Positions 21,869 through 30,758 of a stretch of 64,000 nucleotides of DNA are shown here, one piece after another. The stretch spans positions 1 to 64,000 of the forward strand of contig JBGUJZ010000029.1 of the NCBI GenBank assembly GCA_045114175.1, read 5' to 3'. The translations under genes and the position numbers were made by a program. The notes under the pieces were generated by a model that worked only from the letters and a program-made list of their open reading frames with translations, did not search any database and was not told the DNA's origin. This DNA is from Cacconaster sp045114175 (GTDB lineage: Bacteria > Bacteroidota > Bacteroidia > Bacteroidales > UBA932). The stretch's first letter is position 1. Every line of letters starts with the position of its first letter.

Positions 21869-22857
21869 TTCAGACTCTCCAATTTTCCGGATAAAACATC
21901 GCACTGACGCTCCTTCAGCAGTGATTCCACCTGTGCCAGGGTGGGTAGCGAAGGAATGGCGCCAAAGCCGCAAACCGTGATGGCGGCCGCGTGCACGGCA
22001 AGCGTCATGGCTTCTGCAATCGATAACCCTGCCGCATAGCCGGCGCAGAACGCGCCGACAAAGGAATCACCTGCAGCCGTAGGATCCTTGACCTCCGTCA
22101 TCTTCACACAGGGAACCCGTTTCACGCCCTCTTCCGTGCAATTGGCCGCACCCTGATCGCCCAGAGTAATCATGACGTTGGGAACGCCCTTGCGCATCAG
22201 GACCTGAGCGGCAGCTTTCAAGGCATCCTCGGACAGACGGCCGCCGGCATCGATCTTTACGCCGGATAGAAGGGCCGCCTCCGTTTCGTTGGGGGAAAGG
22301 AAGGTGACGCAGGAAAGCAGTTTGTCCGATAACGGAGCCGCGGGAGCGGGGTTCAGCATCACGGGCACACCGGCATCGTGCGCCAGGCGGGCCACATATT
22401 CGATGGTTGCCATCTCCAGCTCGAGCTGCATGATGACAATATCGTAAGACTTGATTGCATCTTTCAGCCAGTCGAGGTCAGCCGGCTTGAGGTCGTAGTT
22501 GGCACCAGGGGCGACAATGATGCGGTTCTGCACACCCGATGCGCCCGTCTGGACTTCGATATGCCCCACACCGGAAGGGTGCTCCTCACTGACTTTTACG
22601 TGGCTCGTATCCACGCCCGCAGTCTTCAGGGCCTGAATCATCTCCTTTCCGAAAGAATCATTTCCAACACAGCCGGCCATGTGCGTATCGGCACCGAGCC
22701 GTGCGGCCTGAACCGCCTGATTGGCCCCTTTCCCTCCGGGAGCGGTTCTGAAGCCTGTGCCGATGACCGTTTCGCCTAAATCCGGGGCACGGTCGGCCGT
22801 GGCAACAAGGTCCATCATGAAACTACCAACGACGAGAATTCTGGGTTTCTTATTCAT
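21865..22857 (-). CDS. rbsK: Ribokinase-family (PfkB) sugar kinase
   Basis: 330 residues from ATG 22857; the longer in-frame extension to 23001 lies within the LacI gene and is not kinase-like. Ribokinase signatures are RILVVGSFMMDLV at the start, TAPGGKGANQAVQAARLGA, FLSPNETEAALLSG and, at the active site, DPTAAGDSFVGAFCAGYA with the catalytic Asp in AAGDS. It phosphorylates the 5-hydroxyl of a pentose using ATP. Best resemblance is to ribokinase, but in this operon the likely substrate is D-arabinose, which would give the substrate of the next gene product; some ribokinases are known to accept it. Thirteen bases separate it from the LacI gene upstream; its stop overlaps the SIS start. Confidence 0.88.
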   Translation of the reverse strand: MNKKPRILVVGSFMMDLVATADRAPDLGETVIGTGFRTAPGGKGANQAVQAARLGADTHMAGCVGNDSFGKEMIQALKTAGVDTSHVKVSEEHPSGVGHIEVQTGASGVQNRIIVAPGANYDLKPADLDWLKDAIKSYDIVIMQLELEMATIEYVARLAHDAGVPVMLNPAPAAPLSDKLLSCVTFLSPNETEAALLSGVKIDAGGRLSEDALKAAAQVLMRKGVPNVMITLGDQGAANCTEEGVKRVPCVKMTEVKDPTAAGDSFVGAFCAGYAAGLSIAEAMTLAVHAAAITVCGFGAIPSLPTLAQVESLLKERQCDVLSGKLESLK

Positions 22858-22870
22858 AACAATCAGGAGG

Positions 22871-23884
22871 TTATTCGTTAATTTCGGAGGGCAGGACGAT
22901 ACTCTCCGGAGGAATGGCCGGATTGACAGGCTTTGTCCGGATATGCGACATAATGATCTCCAGGGCCTTAGAAGCGAACATATCGACCGGCTGGCTGGCA
23001 TAGATAATGCCCGACTCGTAGAAATCGAACAGCGGATTTCGGTCGAAACAAGCCACTTGGAAATCCCCGGGGATGCGGAAACGCCCCTTGTTGATCTCAG
23101 CGATGACCAGGGAGGCCAGCGTGTTGGTTGCGATCATAAAACCATCCACGCCCCGTTTTCTGGCGTCGCGCACATACGCGGGAAGGCCATCGTAGTTGTT
23201 GTGCTGCACCCGCTCAATGTGGGTATTTTGCTCCAACCCGGCGGCGGCCATCGCATCGAGGTATCCCCGTTCGCGGTCGCGGGTGTTGGAGATGTTCATG
23301 GAATAGGAGACCATATCAATCCGTTTGGCGCCGCGGGCCAGAATCTTTTCCGTAAGGCAGCGGGCCGCTTCCCGGTTGTCGAGAACGACGCTGCTGACCT
23401 CCAGATCCGGAACCACGCGGTCCAGCAACACGGTATTGACGCCGGATTCGACCACATCGCGGATAGTCCCTTCGGCGCCGTCGCAGGGCACGAGGATCAA
23501 TCCATCTACGCCCTTGTTGAGCAACACGCTGACCACGCGGGCAAACTTCTCCGGATTCTCATCGGAACTACCAAAGATGACGTTATAGTCATATTTGTAG
23601 GCATGATCTTCCAGATAGCGGGCAATTTCGGCGAAGAAAGGGTTAGCAATATCGGAAAGCACTACCCCGATTGTTCCGGTGCGGCCAGAGCGGAGGGCGC
23701 GGGCGGAGTTGTTCGGTTTGTAGTTCAACCGGGCCGCCACCTCCAGGATCCGTTTACTGGTTTCGCGGCTCACGCGGTAGATCGGTTCACCGGCCACTGC
23801 GTTGCTCATCACAAATGAGACGAGTGCCGGTGAAACGCCTACCTCGCGTGCAATATCTTTTATGGTCACCTGACGTTTGGTCAT
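22871..23884 (-). CDS. LacI-family transcriptional regulator of the utilization locus
   Basis: 337 residues. The N-terminal helix-turn-helix (about 6-27: VTIKDIAREVGVSPALVSFV) and hinge helix (NNSARALRSGRTGTIGVV) precede a periplasmic-binding-protein-like effector domain (about 65-330) with VLSDIANPFFAEIARYLED and GVDGLILVPCDG. It should bind a sugar or sugar phosphate. Two palindromes with a central CG and the half-site ATTTAGCA occur at the promoters of both SusC operons (33851-33870 and 44192-44211), the form expected of LacI-family operators, and no other regulator is encoded nearby. Autoregulation follows, because the gene is inside the first operon. Whether it represses or activates is not visible. 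Confidence 0.9.
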   Translation of the reverse strand: MTKRQVTIKDIAREVGVSPALVSFVMSNAVAGEPIYRVSRETSKRILEVAARLNYKPNNSARALRSGRTGTIGVVLSDIANPFFAEIARYLEDHAYKYDYNVIFGSSDENPEKFARVVSVLLNKGVDGLILVPCDGAEGTIRDVVESGVNTVLLDRVVPDLEVSSVVLDNREAARCLTEKILARGAKRIDMVSYSMNISNTRDRERGYLDAMAAAGLEQNTHIERVQHNNYDGLPAYVRDARKRGVDGFMIATNTLASLVIAEINKGRFRIPGDFQVACFDRNPLFDFYESGIIYASQPVDMFASKALEIIMSHIRTKPVNPAIPPESIVLPSEINE

Positions 23885-23899
23885 ACCAAACTCAAAAGA

Positions 23900-24952
23900 C
23901 TAGTAGAAGAAATAACCTGCCTTCCGCATATCCTTCTTGGACTTGAACGGGAACGGCGGTTTCAGATACTTCTCAAGCCATTTATAGGTAGCATAGCGGA
24001 CGTCCGTTGACTCTTCCGTATCGATACGCTCAAAGTGGTGTGCACCGGGCATATCGGGGAATACCTCATACTCGAACTCCTTGCCATAAAATTTCAGGGA
24101 GTCAATCATGCGCATCACCTCTTTCTTGCCCACATCCTCGTCGTTTGCACAGGTCTTGATGAAGAGCGGCTTCTGGAGATCCTTAGCAAAGGTGACGGGA
24201 GAACGGCGTGCGTACTCGGCGGGGTTCTCTTCAGGAGTAGCGCCTACGTGGAACTCCGGGGTGAAGTTGTTGGCGTAGGAAGGATGCTGGTAAGAGAGGC
24301 GGAATCCCACGTCGCTGACCGGCACACCGGCGTAAGCGGCCGCATAGCGATCCGGATAGTGCAGGATGTTCATCAAGGCGATCATGCCGCCGTGGCTCCA
24401 GCCGACGATACCCACGCGCGTGGAATCGACAATCGAGTAGTTGCGGACCATATAATCGCGAGCCGTCAAGACGTCTTCGTTCTCCAGTCCGCCGTAGTCG
24501 ATGGCTTCATAGAAAGACTTTCCGTAGCCGGTACTACCGCGATAATCCGGCGCCACGACAATATAGCCCTGCGCCAGCAGTTCCCGGACAATATGGGTGG
24601 AGCCGGAAGAGAAGTTCGCGTGGACGCCGCCGTGCGGCATCACCACCAGCGGATACTTCTTATTCTGTTTGGTTTTCTTCGGGAAGAAAATATAGCTGTA
24701 GAACTTGTTGGGGATTCCGCGGAGCGAATCCTGGAAGGCGCACTCGGGAACCCGTTTCTGGTAATGCTTCGGCGGACCTGCCAGACGGACGATATCGATG
24801 ATGGCCACGTCGGAGAGGCGTTCGAAAATCAGCAGCGCCTCCGTTTTCCGGTCCTGCTGCTGGAACTCATGTTTCTGGGCGGAAAGCGGGAGATTGCCCA
24901 GAATCAGCAGGACAAATGCTGCCAGAATAGTTCTTGTCAGAATCTGTTTCAT
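23900..24952 (-). CDS. Secreted S9-type (prolyl oligopeptidase family) alpha/beta hydrolase
   Basis: 350 residues from ATG 24952, which overlaps the permease stop by four bases (ATGA). The signal peptide is ILTRTILAAFVLLILG with cleavage near PLSAQ. The catalytic domain contains VMPHGGVHANFSSG, APDYRGSTGYGKSFYEAIDY and the nucleophile elbow GWSHGGM, with acidic CANDEDV and His in PGAHHFERID completing a plausible triad. The beta-propeller of full-length S9 peptidases is missing, so it resembles small acyl-peptidase or esterase members such as those in utilization loci. It could remove acyl or aryl ester groups from the glycan; peptidase activity is the alternative. The LacI gene follows after 15 bases. 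Confidence 0.78.
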   Translation of the reverse strand: MKQILTRTILAAFVLLILGNLPLSAQKHEFQQQDRKTEALLIFERLSDVAIIDIVRLAGPPKHYQKRVPECAFQDSLRGIPNKFYSYIFFPKKTKQNKKYPLVVMPHGGVHANFSSGSTHIVRELLAQGYIVVAPDYRGSTGYGKSFYEAIDYGGLENEDVLTARDYMVRNYSIVDSTRVGIVGWSHGGMIALMNILHYPDRYAAAYAGVPVSDVGFRLSYQHPSYANNFTPEFHVGATPEENPAEYARRSPVTFAKDLQKPLFIKTCANDEDVGKKEVMRMIDSLKFYGKEFEYEVFPDMPGAHHFERIDTEESTDVRYATYKWLEKYLKPPFPFKSKKDMRKAGYFFY

Positions 24953-26382
24953 AGGGTTTGTTGTTTGTCGTATTTTCTGCAAATATACGCACTATAGAAG
25001 AGAATTACCATGAACGCGATAGCCGGAATCCAATAAGCCGTGGCAATACTGCCCGACTGGTCGGAAACGATACCCTCGATCTGGGTCAGAACGGCTGCAC
25101 CCGCGATGGCCATGACCATACCTGCGCCGCCAAGTTTCATATCATCTCCCAAGCCTCTGGTACCCAGGCCATAAATGGTAGGGAACATCAGCGACATGCA
25201 GCCGGAGATGGCAATCAGGCAATAGATGCCGAACGCGCCGTGGCCATAGATGACACCCAGCGTGCAGGCAACAGCCAGCAGCGAGATGGCTGCCAACAGC
25301 TTGCGAGGCTTGATGTACTTCATCAGGAAGGTGCAGACAAAACGCATGAGCACGAAGAGAACGAGCGAGAGGATGTAATAGGTAGCACCCGCCTGCTCTG
25401 CCGTGCGCGGCAGCAGTGCATCGATTCCCAGCCAGGAACAGAAGGCATAGAAACCGGATCCCAACGGCTCGACCCCGCGCAGGGCATCGATAATCTGGGA
25501 TGAGGTTGCCTCCGGACCCAACGAAGCGATGACTCCGTCGAAGTCGAGGGTATGCATCGCATAGCGGATGACATACGACCAGACAGCAATCTGTGCACCC
25601 ACATAAAAGAACTGTGCTACAACGCCCCAGACATAATTCCGGTTACGGAGCAAACGGCGCGACGAGCCCTTGAAGTCGAGCGCGCCCTCCTCTTTGATGG
25701 CTGGCATGCGGGTAAGGGCAATGGCCAGCAGCAGCACGGCCATCACGATACCCAGAATCACATAGGCCTTGGTCACGGCATTCAACTCACCGGCCTGAAT
25801 GATGGAGAGATCTGCCTCCGACAGGGAAGCGCGCTCCGAGGCCGACATCGTATTGAGCTGCGAGAGGATGAAAACCTGCGAGACGACGACGCCCGTGATG
25901 GCCCCGAAGGGGTTGAACGACTGGGCGAAATTCAATCGCCTGGTGGCTGTCTCTTCAGGACCTATCGCGCATACGAACGAATTGGTGGATGTTTCCAGAA
26001 TGGAGAGTCCCGCAAAAAGGATAAAGAGTGCGAGCAGGTAGATGAAAAAGCCCACATCTGCATTACCGGCGGAAATCTTCATGGCCGGATAGAAGAGCAG
26101 GGCTCCCAGCGCATAGACGCCGAGGCCCAGCATCACACCGGATTTGTAGGTATGCTTCGTGATAAAGATGGCGCCCGGGATGGCAAAACAGCCGTAGCCA
26201 AGCAGATAGCAAACCACCTGGATCCACGCCGTCTTGGCATCGGAAAGGCTCATGATCCGCTTGAAGGCGGCCAGCATCGTGTCGGTCATATTGTTGGGGA
26301 CAGCCCACGCAAAGAAGAGGACTGTCAGCAAGGCGAATGGCCAGACGATACCTTTGGGAATGGTTCTTACGTTGTTACTCAT
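24949..26382 (-). CDS. FucP-type MFS sugar:proton symporter
   Basis: 477 residues with about twelve transmembrane helices. Family signatures of the FucP (FHS) subgroup are FFAWAVPNNMTDTMLAAFKR near the N-terminus and ETSTNSFVCAIGPEE followed by RRLNFAQSFNPFGAITG. The group imports L-fucose, glucose/galactose or similar; E. coli FucP also takes D-arabinose, whose stereochemistry matches L-fucose over C2-C4. An Ile/Leu-rich loop extension occurs around residues 285-340. The start overlaps the mutarotase-like lipoprotein gene by eight bases. In this operon it is the only inner-membrane uptake system, so it probably carries the released monosaccharide. Confidence 0.9.
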   Translation of the reverse strand: MSNNVRTIPKGIVWPFALLTVLFFAWAVPNNMTDTMLAAFKRIMSLSDAKTAWIQVVCYLLGYGCFAIPGAIFITKHTYKSGVMLGLGVYALGALLFYPAMKISAGNADVGFFIYLLALFILFAGLSILETSTNSFVCAIGPEETATRRLNFAQSFNPFGAITGVVVSQVFILSQLNTMSASERASLSEADLSIIQAGELNAVTKAYVILGIVMAVLLLAIALTRMPAIKEEGALDFKGSSRRLLRNRNYVWGVVAQFFYVGAQIAVWSYVIRYAMHTLDFDGVIASLGPEATSSQIIDALRGVEPLGSGFYAFCSWLGIDALLPRTAEQAGATYYILSLVLFVLMRFVCTFLMKYIKPRKLLAAISLLAVACTLGVIYGHGAFGIYCLIAISGCMSLMFPTIYGLGTRGLGDDMKLGGAGMVMAIAGAAVLTQIEGIVSDQSGSIATAYWIPAIAFMVILFYSAYICRKYDKQQTL

Positions 26383-27604
26383 GATCCGGATTGAATTGAC
26401 GGATAATGCGAGACAGATCGGCGCCGAACACAGCCTTTACGATTGCGGCAAGGTCAGCCTCCTCCCCTTCAAAATGGAGCGTGTACTGCGTATGGGTCAG
26501 CGACTCGCCGGGGGCAAGTTCCGCACCGGGAGACGAAGTCTCGATTTCGTAGAACGGGCCCTGGACATAGCCGGTCTCGGTGGGACCGTCGTTGTAGGAG
26601 TTGATGACATCTCCACAGAAAGGATCATCCTGCGGGCCCCATTGGCCATTCACGTAACGATGCGTGCCTTCGGGAACCGTATATTTCAGGATGGTGAGCA
26701 TCTTGCGGGCAAAGTCGTAGCTGCCGCAGATATCGCGGGCACTCCCGGCGGGAAGACCTATCTTGGAGCGGCACTTTCCATCAATCTTGAAATAGATCAT
26801 GCCATCTTCTGCAACGAGGCGGTCAGCGGGCACTTTCCCAAAATACATATCGTTGACCACCTTTCCCGGATACTCTTTGTTGTAAGGGATAAAAACGGTG
26901 GTTGTGGGCGTGGGATTGAAGGTTCCAAGCAGCCAGACGGAAGGCAGACCCGTTTCCGGAGTCCATGCCTCAGCACCTTGGTTGGTAAGCGTATTGTCCG
27001 TCTTATAACCGAGCGCCTTCACGCCGGCGGGAATCTCCGCGCCGAGCAAATCGCCCAGTGAAGCGCGATCTACCAGGCTCACTTTGCGTCGGATGCCGAT
27101 CGAGAAGAGATTGCCGGAAGCATTCTTCAGCTCGGTATCCTTCACGAAGGTAACCTGACTCTTGTCGCGAGACTCTACGGCAAAAGGCTCCGTATCGATA
27201 ACGGGCGGAACCACCCAGTTCTCGTAAACCTGTTCCTTACCCTTTTCAAAATAGTAGGAGAAGGGGCCGCCTTCCGGACCGATCCAGAACCGTTCTTCAC
27301 CGCCGTAAGGGTTGAAGAAGGTGCTGACTTCGCCAGCCTCGATGAATTTGTAATTAATCCAGCCGTAGCTTGACCCGTCCTTTCCGGCCGTCGTGGAGGT
27401 CATCACGCGGCCCTGGTAGGCGGGAACCAGCAGCAGGCGGGACGCTCCGCCGTCGCCGACGAGTTCAAGCGTCTCTATCCCCTGCTTCTCGAAAAACGCA
27501 AGGTCGTATCCGTAGGTGCCCATAGTCTGATTGTTACGCCCGTTCCCGCAGCCCGAAACCATCAGCGCGAGAACGGCAATTATAAAAATATCCTTCAGTC
27601 TCAT
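26375..27604 (-). CDS. Lipoprotein of unknown function, mutarotase-like fold (DUF6786-like)
   Basis: 409 residues with lipoprotein signal MRLKDIFIIAVLALMVSGCG (lipobox VSGC). The mature part is beta-rich with many aromatic strands: NPYGGEERFWIGPEGGPFSY, KNASGNLFSIGIRRKVSLVD, a central Gly-rich region and TQYTLHFEGEEADLAAIV near the end. The FWIGPEGG pattern resembles galactose-mutarotase-like or beta-sandwich carbohydrate-active proteins, and I associate this family, weakly, with DUF6786. It may be an epimerase, lyase or sugar-binding protein acting outside the cytoplasm. It follows GH172 by eight bases and overlaps the permease gene, so it belongs to the locus, but no catalytic motif is evident. 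Confidence 0.6.
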   Translation of the reverse strand: MRLKDIFIIAVLALMVSGCGNGRNNQTMGTYGYDLAFFEKQGIETLELVGDGGASRLLLVPAYQGRVMTSTTAGKDGSSYGWINYKFIEAGEVSTFFNPYGGEERFWIGPEGGPFSYYFEKGKEQVYENWVVPPVIDTEPFAVESRDKSQVTFVKDTELKNASGNLFSIGIRRKVSLVDRASLGDLLGAEIPAGVKALGYKTDNTLTNQGAEAWTPETGLPSVWLLGTFNPTPTTTVFIPYNKEYPGKVVNDMYFGKVPADRLVAEDGMIYFKIDGKCRSKIGLPAGSARDICGSYDFARKMLTILKYTVPEGTHRYVNGQWGPQDDPFCGDVINSYNDGPTETGYVQGPFYEIETSSPGAELAPGESLTHTQYTLHFEGEEADLAAIVKAVFGADLSRIIRQFNPDHE

Positions 27605-27612
27605 GTCGTTCG

Positions 27613-28782
27613 CTATCTGATTTCAAGATCATCCCGGGAAGGGAAAGGAGGGAAGGGTGCGTGCGGTTCCGTCTGGTACCAGAAAGCGGTGGTGGCAATC
27701 TCGGAATGCTGCGGCAGATAACGGCCGTCGCCCCACCAGCCCAGATCCTGGAAGGTGATCCGCAGATCCTTCTTGAACCGGATGGGATCCTGGATGTGCC
27801 AGCGATACATGCTGAAGCGCTCCTGCGTAACTTTGCGGCCATCCGGCATATAGAGCAGGAAGCCGCTGTAAGGGGTGACGAACGGAACATATTTTCCGTT
27901 GATGTCAAAGCAGTAGGCACCGCAGAAATAGTCTTCCAGACCGGTCGTGCAGATGGTCGGGAACTTGGCGTCGCCATCAATGAAGAATTTGGCCTCGCCT
28001 TCGCCCCACCAGCCGTCGTTGTGGACACCCAGCGCCATGTACATACCTACGTAATGCCCCTTGCCCTTCACGCCGTCGAGCACGGTGAAGTCGGATGTTT
28101 CATTGTAGCGCGTATGGCGGAACTGTGCGTGGAAGTACGCAGCGTCTTTCGGAATCTTGGTCAGCGTATAGTTGATCTGATAATAGACGGTGGCGCGGTT
28201 GGCCGGATCGATATTCTCGATGGTGATGCGGGCTTTTTTCCGGAAGGGCATCGGCCAGTAGCTGTTGAATCCGCCCCGCGTATTGACGCAGATGGCCAGC
28301 GAGGAGATCTGTGAATACTGGTTCCAGCCCATGCAGAAGAAGTCTGCCAGCGGGCACTCTACGGAAGGGGTCTCCTCGTTGTCCCAGTAGATACGGAGAA
28401 TAAGCCAGCGCCAGACCACTTTGGAGGTGGTGAACCACATGTGCTGGATGGCACCGGGACCGTCGATTTCGGCCAGCGTAAAAGTCTTGCCCGGTTCGAT
28501 ACGGATCATCGGATTCACTTTCCAGCCCTGTCCGAGCTCACGGGCCGCCTTGGAGGCGTTGTTGACATTGAGCTTGAGCGGATCCGAGGGAACGGCCATG
28601 CCGCCCTTTCCCTTCTCGCCGGTGTAATTCTCGGCGGAAATCGAGCGGGACTCGGCATTGGAGAGCATATACAGGTTACCAAGGCCCATCTGTAGGCCGT
28701 CGTATCCCTCCTGCGCGGCGGCTGAAAGGCCCAAGGAGAGCAGCACTGCCGCGAAGAGAAGAAGCATTCGGGTAGTTTTCAT
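27613..28782 (-). CDS. GH172 (DUF2961) glycoside hydrolase, secreted
   Basis: 389 residues from ATG 28782; the longer in-frame extension to 28881 covers the promoter. The signal peptide is MLLLFAAVLLSLGLSAAAQE. The two-part beta-jelly-roll fold of DUF2961 is indicated by the family stretch PGAIQHMWFTT, FCMGWNQYSQISSLAI, WWGEGEAKFFIDGD and GLEDYFCGAYCF. Conserved Glu residues in WWGEGE and GLEDYF fit the acid/base and nucleophile pair. Characterised GH172 enzymes act on alpha-D-fructofuranosides and alpha-D-arabinofuranosides, often as oligomers. It has its own promoter after the SusD gene and starts the enzyme part of the locus. This gene is the main reason to consider a D-arabinan-type substrate. 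Confidence 0.87.
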   Translation of the reverse strand: MKTTRMLLLFAAVLLSLGLSAAAQEGYDGLQMGLGNLYMLSNAESRSISAENYTGEKGKGGMAVPSDPLKLNVNNASKAARELGQGWKVNPMIRIEPGKTFTLAEIDGPGAIQHMWFTTSKVVWRWLILRIYWDNEETPSVECPLADFFCMGWNQYSQISSLAICVNTRGGFNSYWPMPFRKKARITIENIDPANRATVYYQINYTLTKIPKDAAYFHAQFRHTRYNETSDFTVLDGVKGKGHYVGMYMALGVHNDGWWGEGEAKFFIDGDAKFPTICTTGLEDYFCGAYCFDINGKYVPFVTPYSGFLLYMPDGRKVTQERFSMYRWHIQDPIRFKKDLRITFQDLGWWGDGRYLPQHSEIATTAFWYQTEPHAPFPPFPSRDDLEIR

Positions 28783-28829
28783 TGTTTGAATGGGTTGAAT
28801 GTAAGGGGAAGCACGGTGACTTCCGCTAC

Positions 28830-28837
28830 CAAAGTTA
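28830..28837 (-). promoter_or_regulatory. Promoter box before GH172
   Basis: TAACTTTG on the minus strand, a full match to TAnnTTTG, about 48 bases upstream of ATG 28782. It overlaps a 13-base palindrome AAAGTTAAACTTT (28831-28843). It indicates that GH172 and the genes after it can be transcribed without susCD. Confidence 0.55.
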
Positions 28838-28889
28838 AACTTTTTCTTGAATAATTCCAAGGGTATCAGGGAACTTGGCATAATTTGCC

Positions 28890-30746
28890 TCAGTCTGCCA
28901 GGGTGGTCCAGCCGAGATTCTGGACAAGTTCATGGTTCTGATGCTTGTCTATTTCGGTCTGGTCGATCGGGAAGAGATAGTGCTTCGGGGAGACAAACAC
29001 TCTCTTTTCCACCTCGATACGCTGGTAGAAAGCAGGATCGTTGAGCGAGGTTCCGGCATAAATATTCATCGAGTGGATGGGAACGCCCTGGGTCTCCGGG
29101 CCGTTCAGCCAGCGCCTGGTATCGAAGAAACGGTGCACTTCAAAAGCCAGCTCGATCCGGCGCTCGTGCTTGATCTTGTCTCGCATCTCATCCTTGCTCA
29201 AACCGGCAGGAAGGTCAGGAAGGCCGGCGCGGTTACGGATGGCGTTGACATACGGATAAGCGTTGGTCGGCCCCTCGGATTCATTGATTGCCTCGGCGGC
29301 ATTCAGATAAATCTCGCCCAGACGAATGTAAACCCACATCTGAAGAGGAGTGTACCCCTTGGGGATGCTCGTAGGATTGTGATGCTTGCGCAGGAGATAA
29401 CCGGTCTTGCAGTAGTCGGACCCGGCGTGGTTCTTGCCGTCGATGCCGGTAAACCAGAATTCGTTGTAGTGAGGCTGGGTCCATTTGGATGCTTTCGTCG
29501 TTTTCCAGAGCTGGCCACAGTAGTTGATGGTGGCATAAAAACGAGGCTCACGGTTCACGTACATATTGGACACCCCGGCAGGCCAGCGGTTCATGCCGGA
29601 ATCGTCGGCCGTCGCCACAAACCCGGTCTCCGTATATCCGGAAGAGGGATTGATGATCGGATTGAGTCCGTCACCGGTATATCCGGTGATGGGCGTGGAA
29701 CCGTCCGCCATCTCGTATGCGTCCACCATTTCCTGCGTGGGATCGAAGATGGCATAACAACCGAAAGAAATCGGATCCGAACACAGCAGACTGTGCCTGT
29801 AGGTCCCGATATTCTTGGCCCACAGAATCTCCTCATTCCAGTTGTCAAGGAAGATATCCTGGTAGTTCTTTACCGGGTCGGCGGGAAGAGACTTCTGATA
29901 CAGTCCGTAGCCGGCAGCTTCCGCCGTCTGGATACATTCTCTGGCTGCATTGGCGGCCCTGACCCATTTTTGGGGATCATACGTCTGCGGAATCAGGTTT
30001 GAACCGTCGATAGGGTCCTTGAGATCTGCGAACAGGGGGTCTCCGTTGTACAGCGGAGAGGCCAGGTAGAGCAGCGCTCTGGATTTGAGGCCGAGGGCGG
30101 ACAGACGCGTAGCCCGGCCGGTTTCCGTGCTGGGCCAGCGGTCCATGTCGGACAGATACCAGGCGGCGCTGTCACAGTCGTTGCAAATGAAGTTGACGAC
30201 GTCATCCACATTGGAGCGGCGGATGGCGAGCATGTCTTCATTCGGATCCAACGAATGGTCTACCAGGGGAACGGGGCCGTAAGCGCGGAAAACCAGGAAA
30301 AGGTACCATGCGCGCAGGAAGTAGGCTTCGCCCTTCCAGTGTTGGATTTCAACCGCCTCCGTCGGACAGGCGTCCACATTTTCAAGAAACATATTGACCT
30401 TCCGGAGCGCCATGTAAGACTGGGGCCATATCGTGGTACGGCTGATGTCGGTGGGATTCCAGCCTCCGTTGTTGATCTGATGACCGTACGCTTTGCCGTA
30501 GGTACATTCCATCTCGTCGCAACCGGCCGTATACGGGTTTCTGTAACTGCCGCCGTCATCTGCCATATTGCCCTCGTTAGGCGTCCAGGAGTAAACATGT
30601 GTCAGGTACTTCTTGGTGTATTCGCGGTTGGCGAATACATCCGGAATGGTCAGGACCTCATCCGGAGACATGTCCAGATAGTCGCTGCAGGAGGCTCCGC
30701 AAAAGAGGAGAGCTGCAAAAGAGAGTATGCTGATTATCTTTTTCAT
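28890..30746 (-). CDS. SusD/RagB-family surface glycan-binding lipoprotein
   Basis: 618 residues, lipoprotein signal MKKIISILSFAALLFCGASC. The SusD fold is shown by SCSDYLDMSPDEVLTIPDVF at the N-terminus, helical TPR-like segments (GEAYFLRAWYLFLVFRAYGP) and the C-terminal motifs RLGEIYLNAAEAINES and IKHERRIELAFEVHRFFD. It caps the SusC transporter on the cell surface and helps bind the glycan. It starts 12 bases after the susC stop, the standard order. The divergent glycan-contact region between helices cannot predict a ligand by eye. Confidence 0.93.
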   Translation of the reverse strand: MKKIISILSFAALLFCGASCSDYLDMSPDEVLTIPDVFANREYTKKYLTHVYSWTPNEGNMADDGGSYRNPYTAGCDEMECTYGKAYGHQINNGGWNPTDISRTTIWPQSYMALRKVNMFLENVDACPTEAVEIQHWKGEAYFLRAWYLFLVFRAYGPVPLVDHSLDPNEDMLAIRRSNVDDVVNFICNDCDSAAWYLSDMDRWPSTETGRATRLSALGLKSRALLYLASPLYNGDPLFADLKDPIDGSNLIPQTYDPQKWVRAANAARECIQTAEAAGYGLYQKSLPADPVKNYQDIFLDNWNEEILWAKNIGTYRHSLLCSDPISFGCYAIFDPTQEMVDAYEMADGSTPITGYTGDGLNPIINPSSGYTETGFVATADDSGMNRWPAGVSNMYVNREPRFYATINYCGQLWKTTKASKWTQPHYNEFWFTGIDGKNHAGSDYCKTGYLLRKHHNPTSIPKGYTPLQMWVYIRLGEIYLNAAEAINESEGPTNAYPYVNAIRNRAGLPDLPAGLSKDEMRDKIKHERRIELAFEVHRFFDTRRWLNGPETQGVPIHSMNIYAGTSLNDPAFYQRIEVEKRVFVSPKHYLFPIDQTEIDKHQNHELVQNLGWTTLAD

Positions 30747-30758
30747 ATCTGTTCGTTG

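Noticed and set aside
22857..23001. Longer N-terminus for the ribokinase-family gene
   Set aside because: The extension lies inside the LacI gene, is Arg/Ser/Pro-rich and precedes the conserved kinase start.
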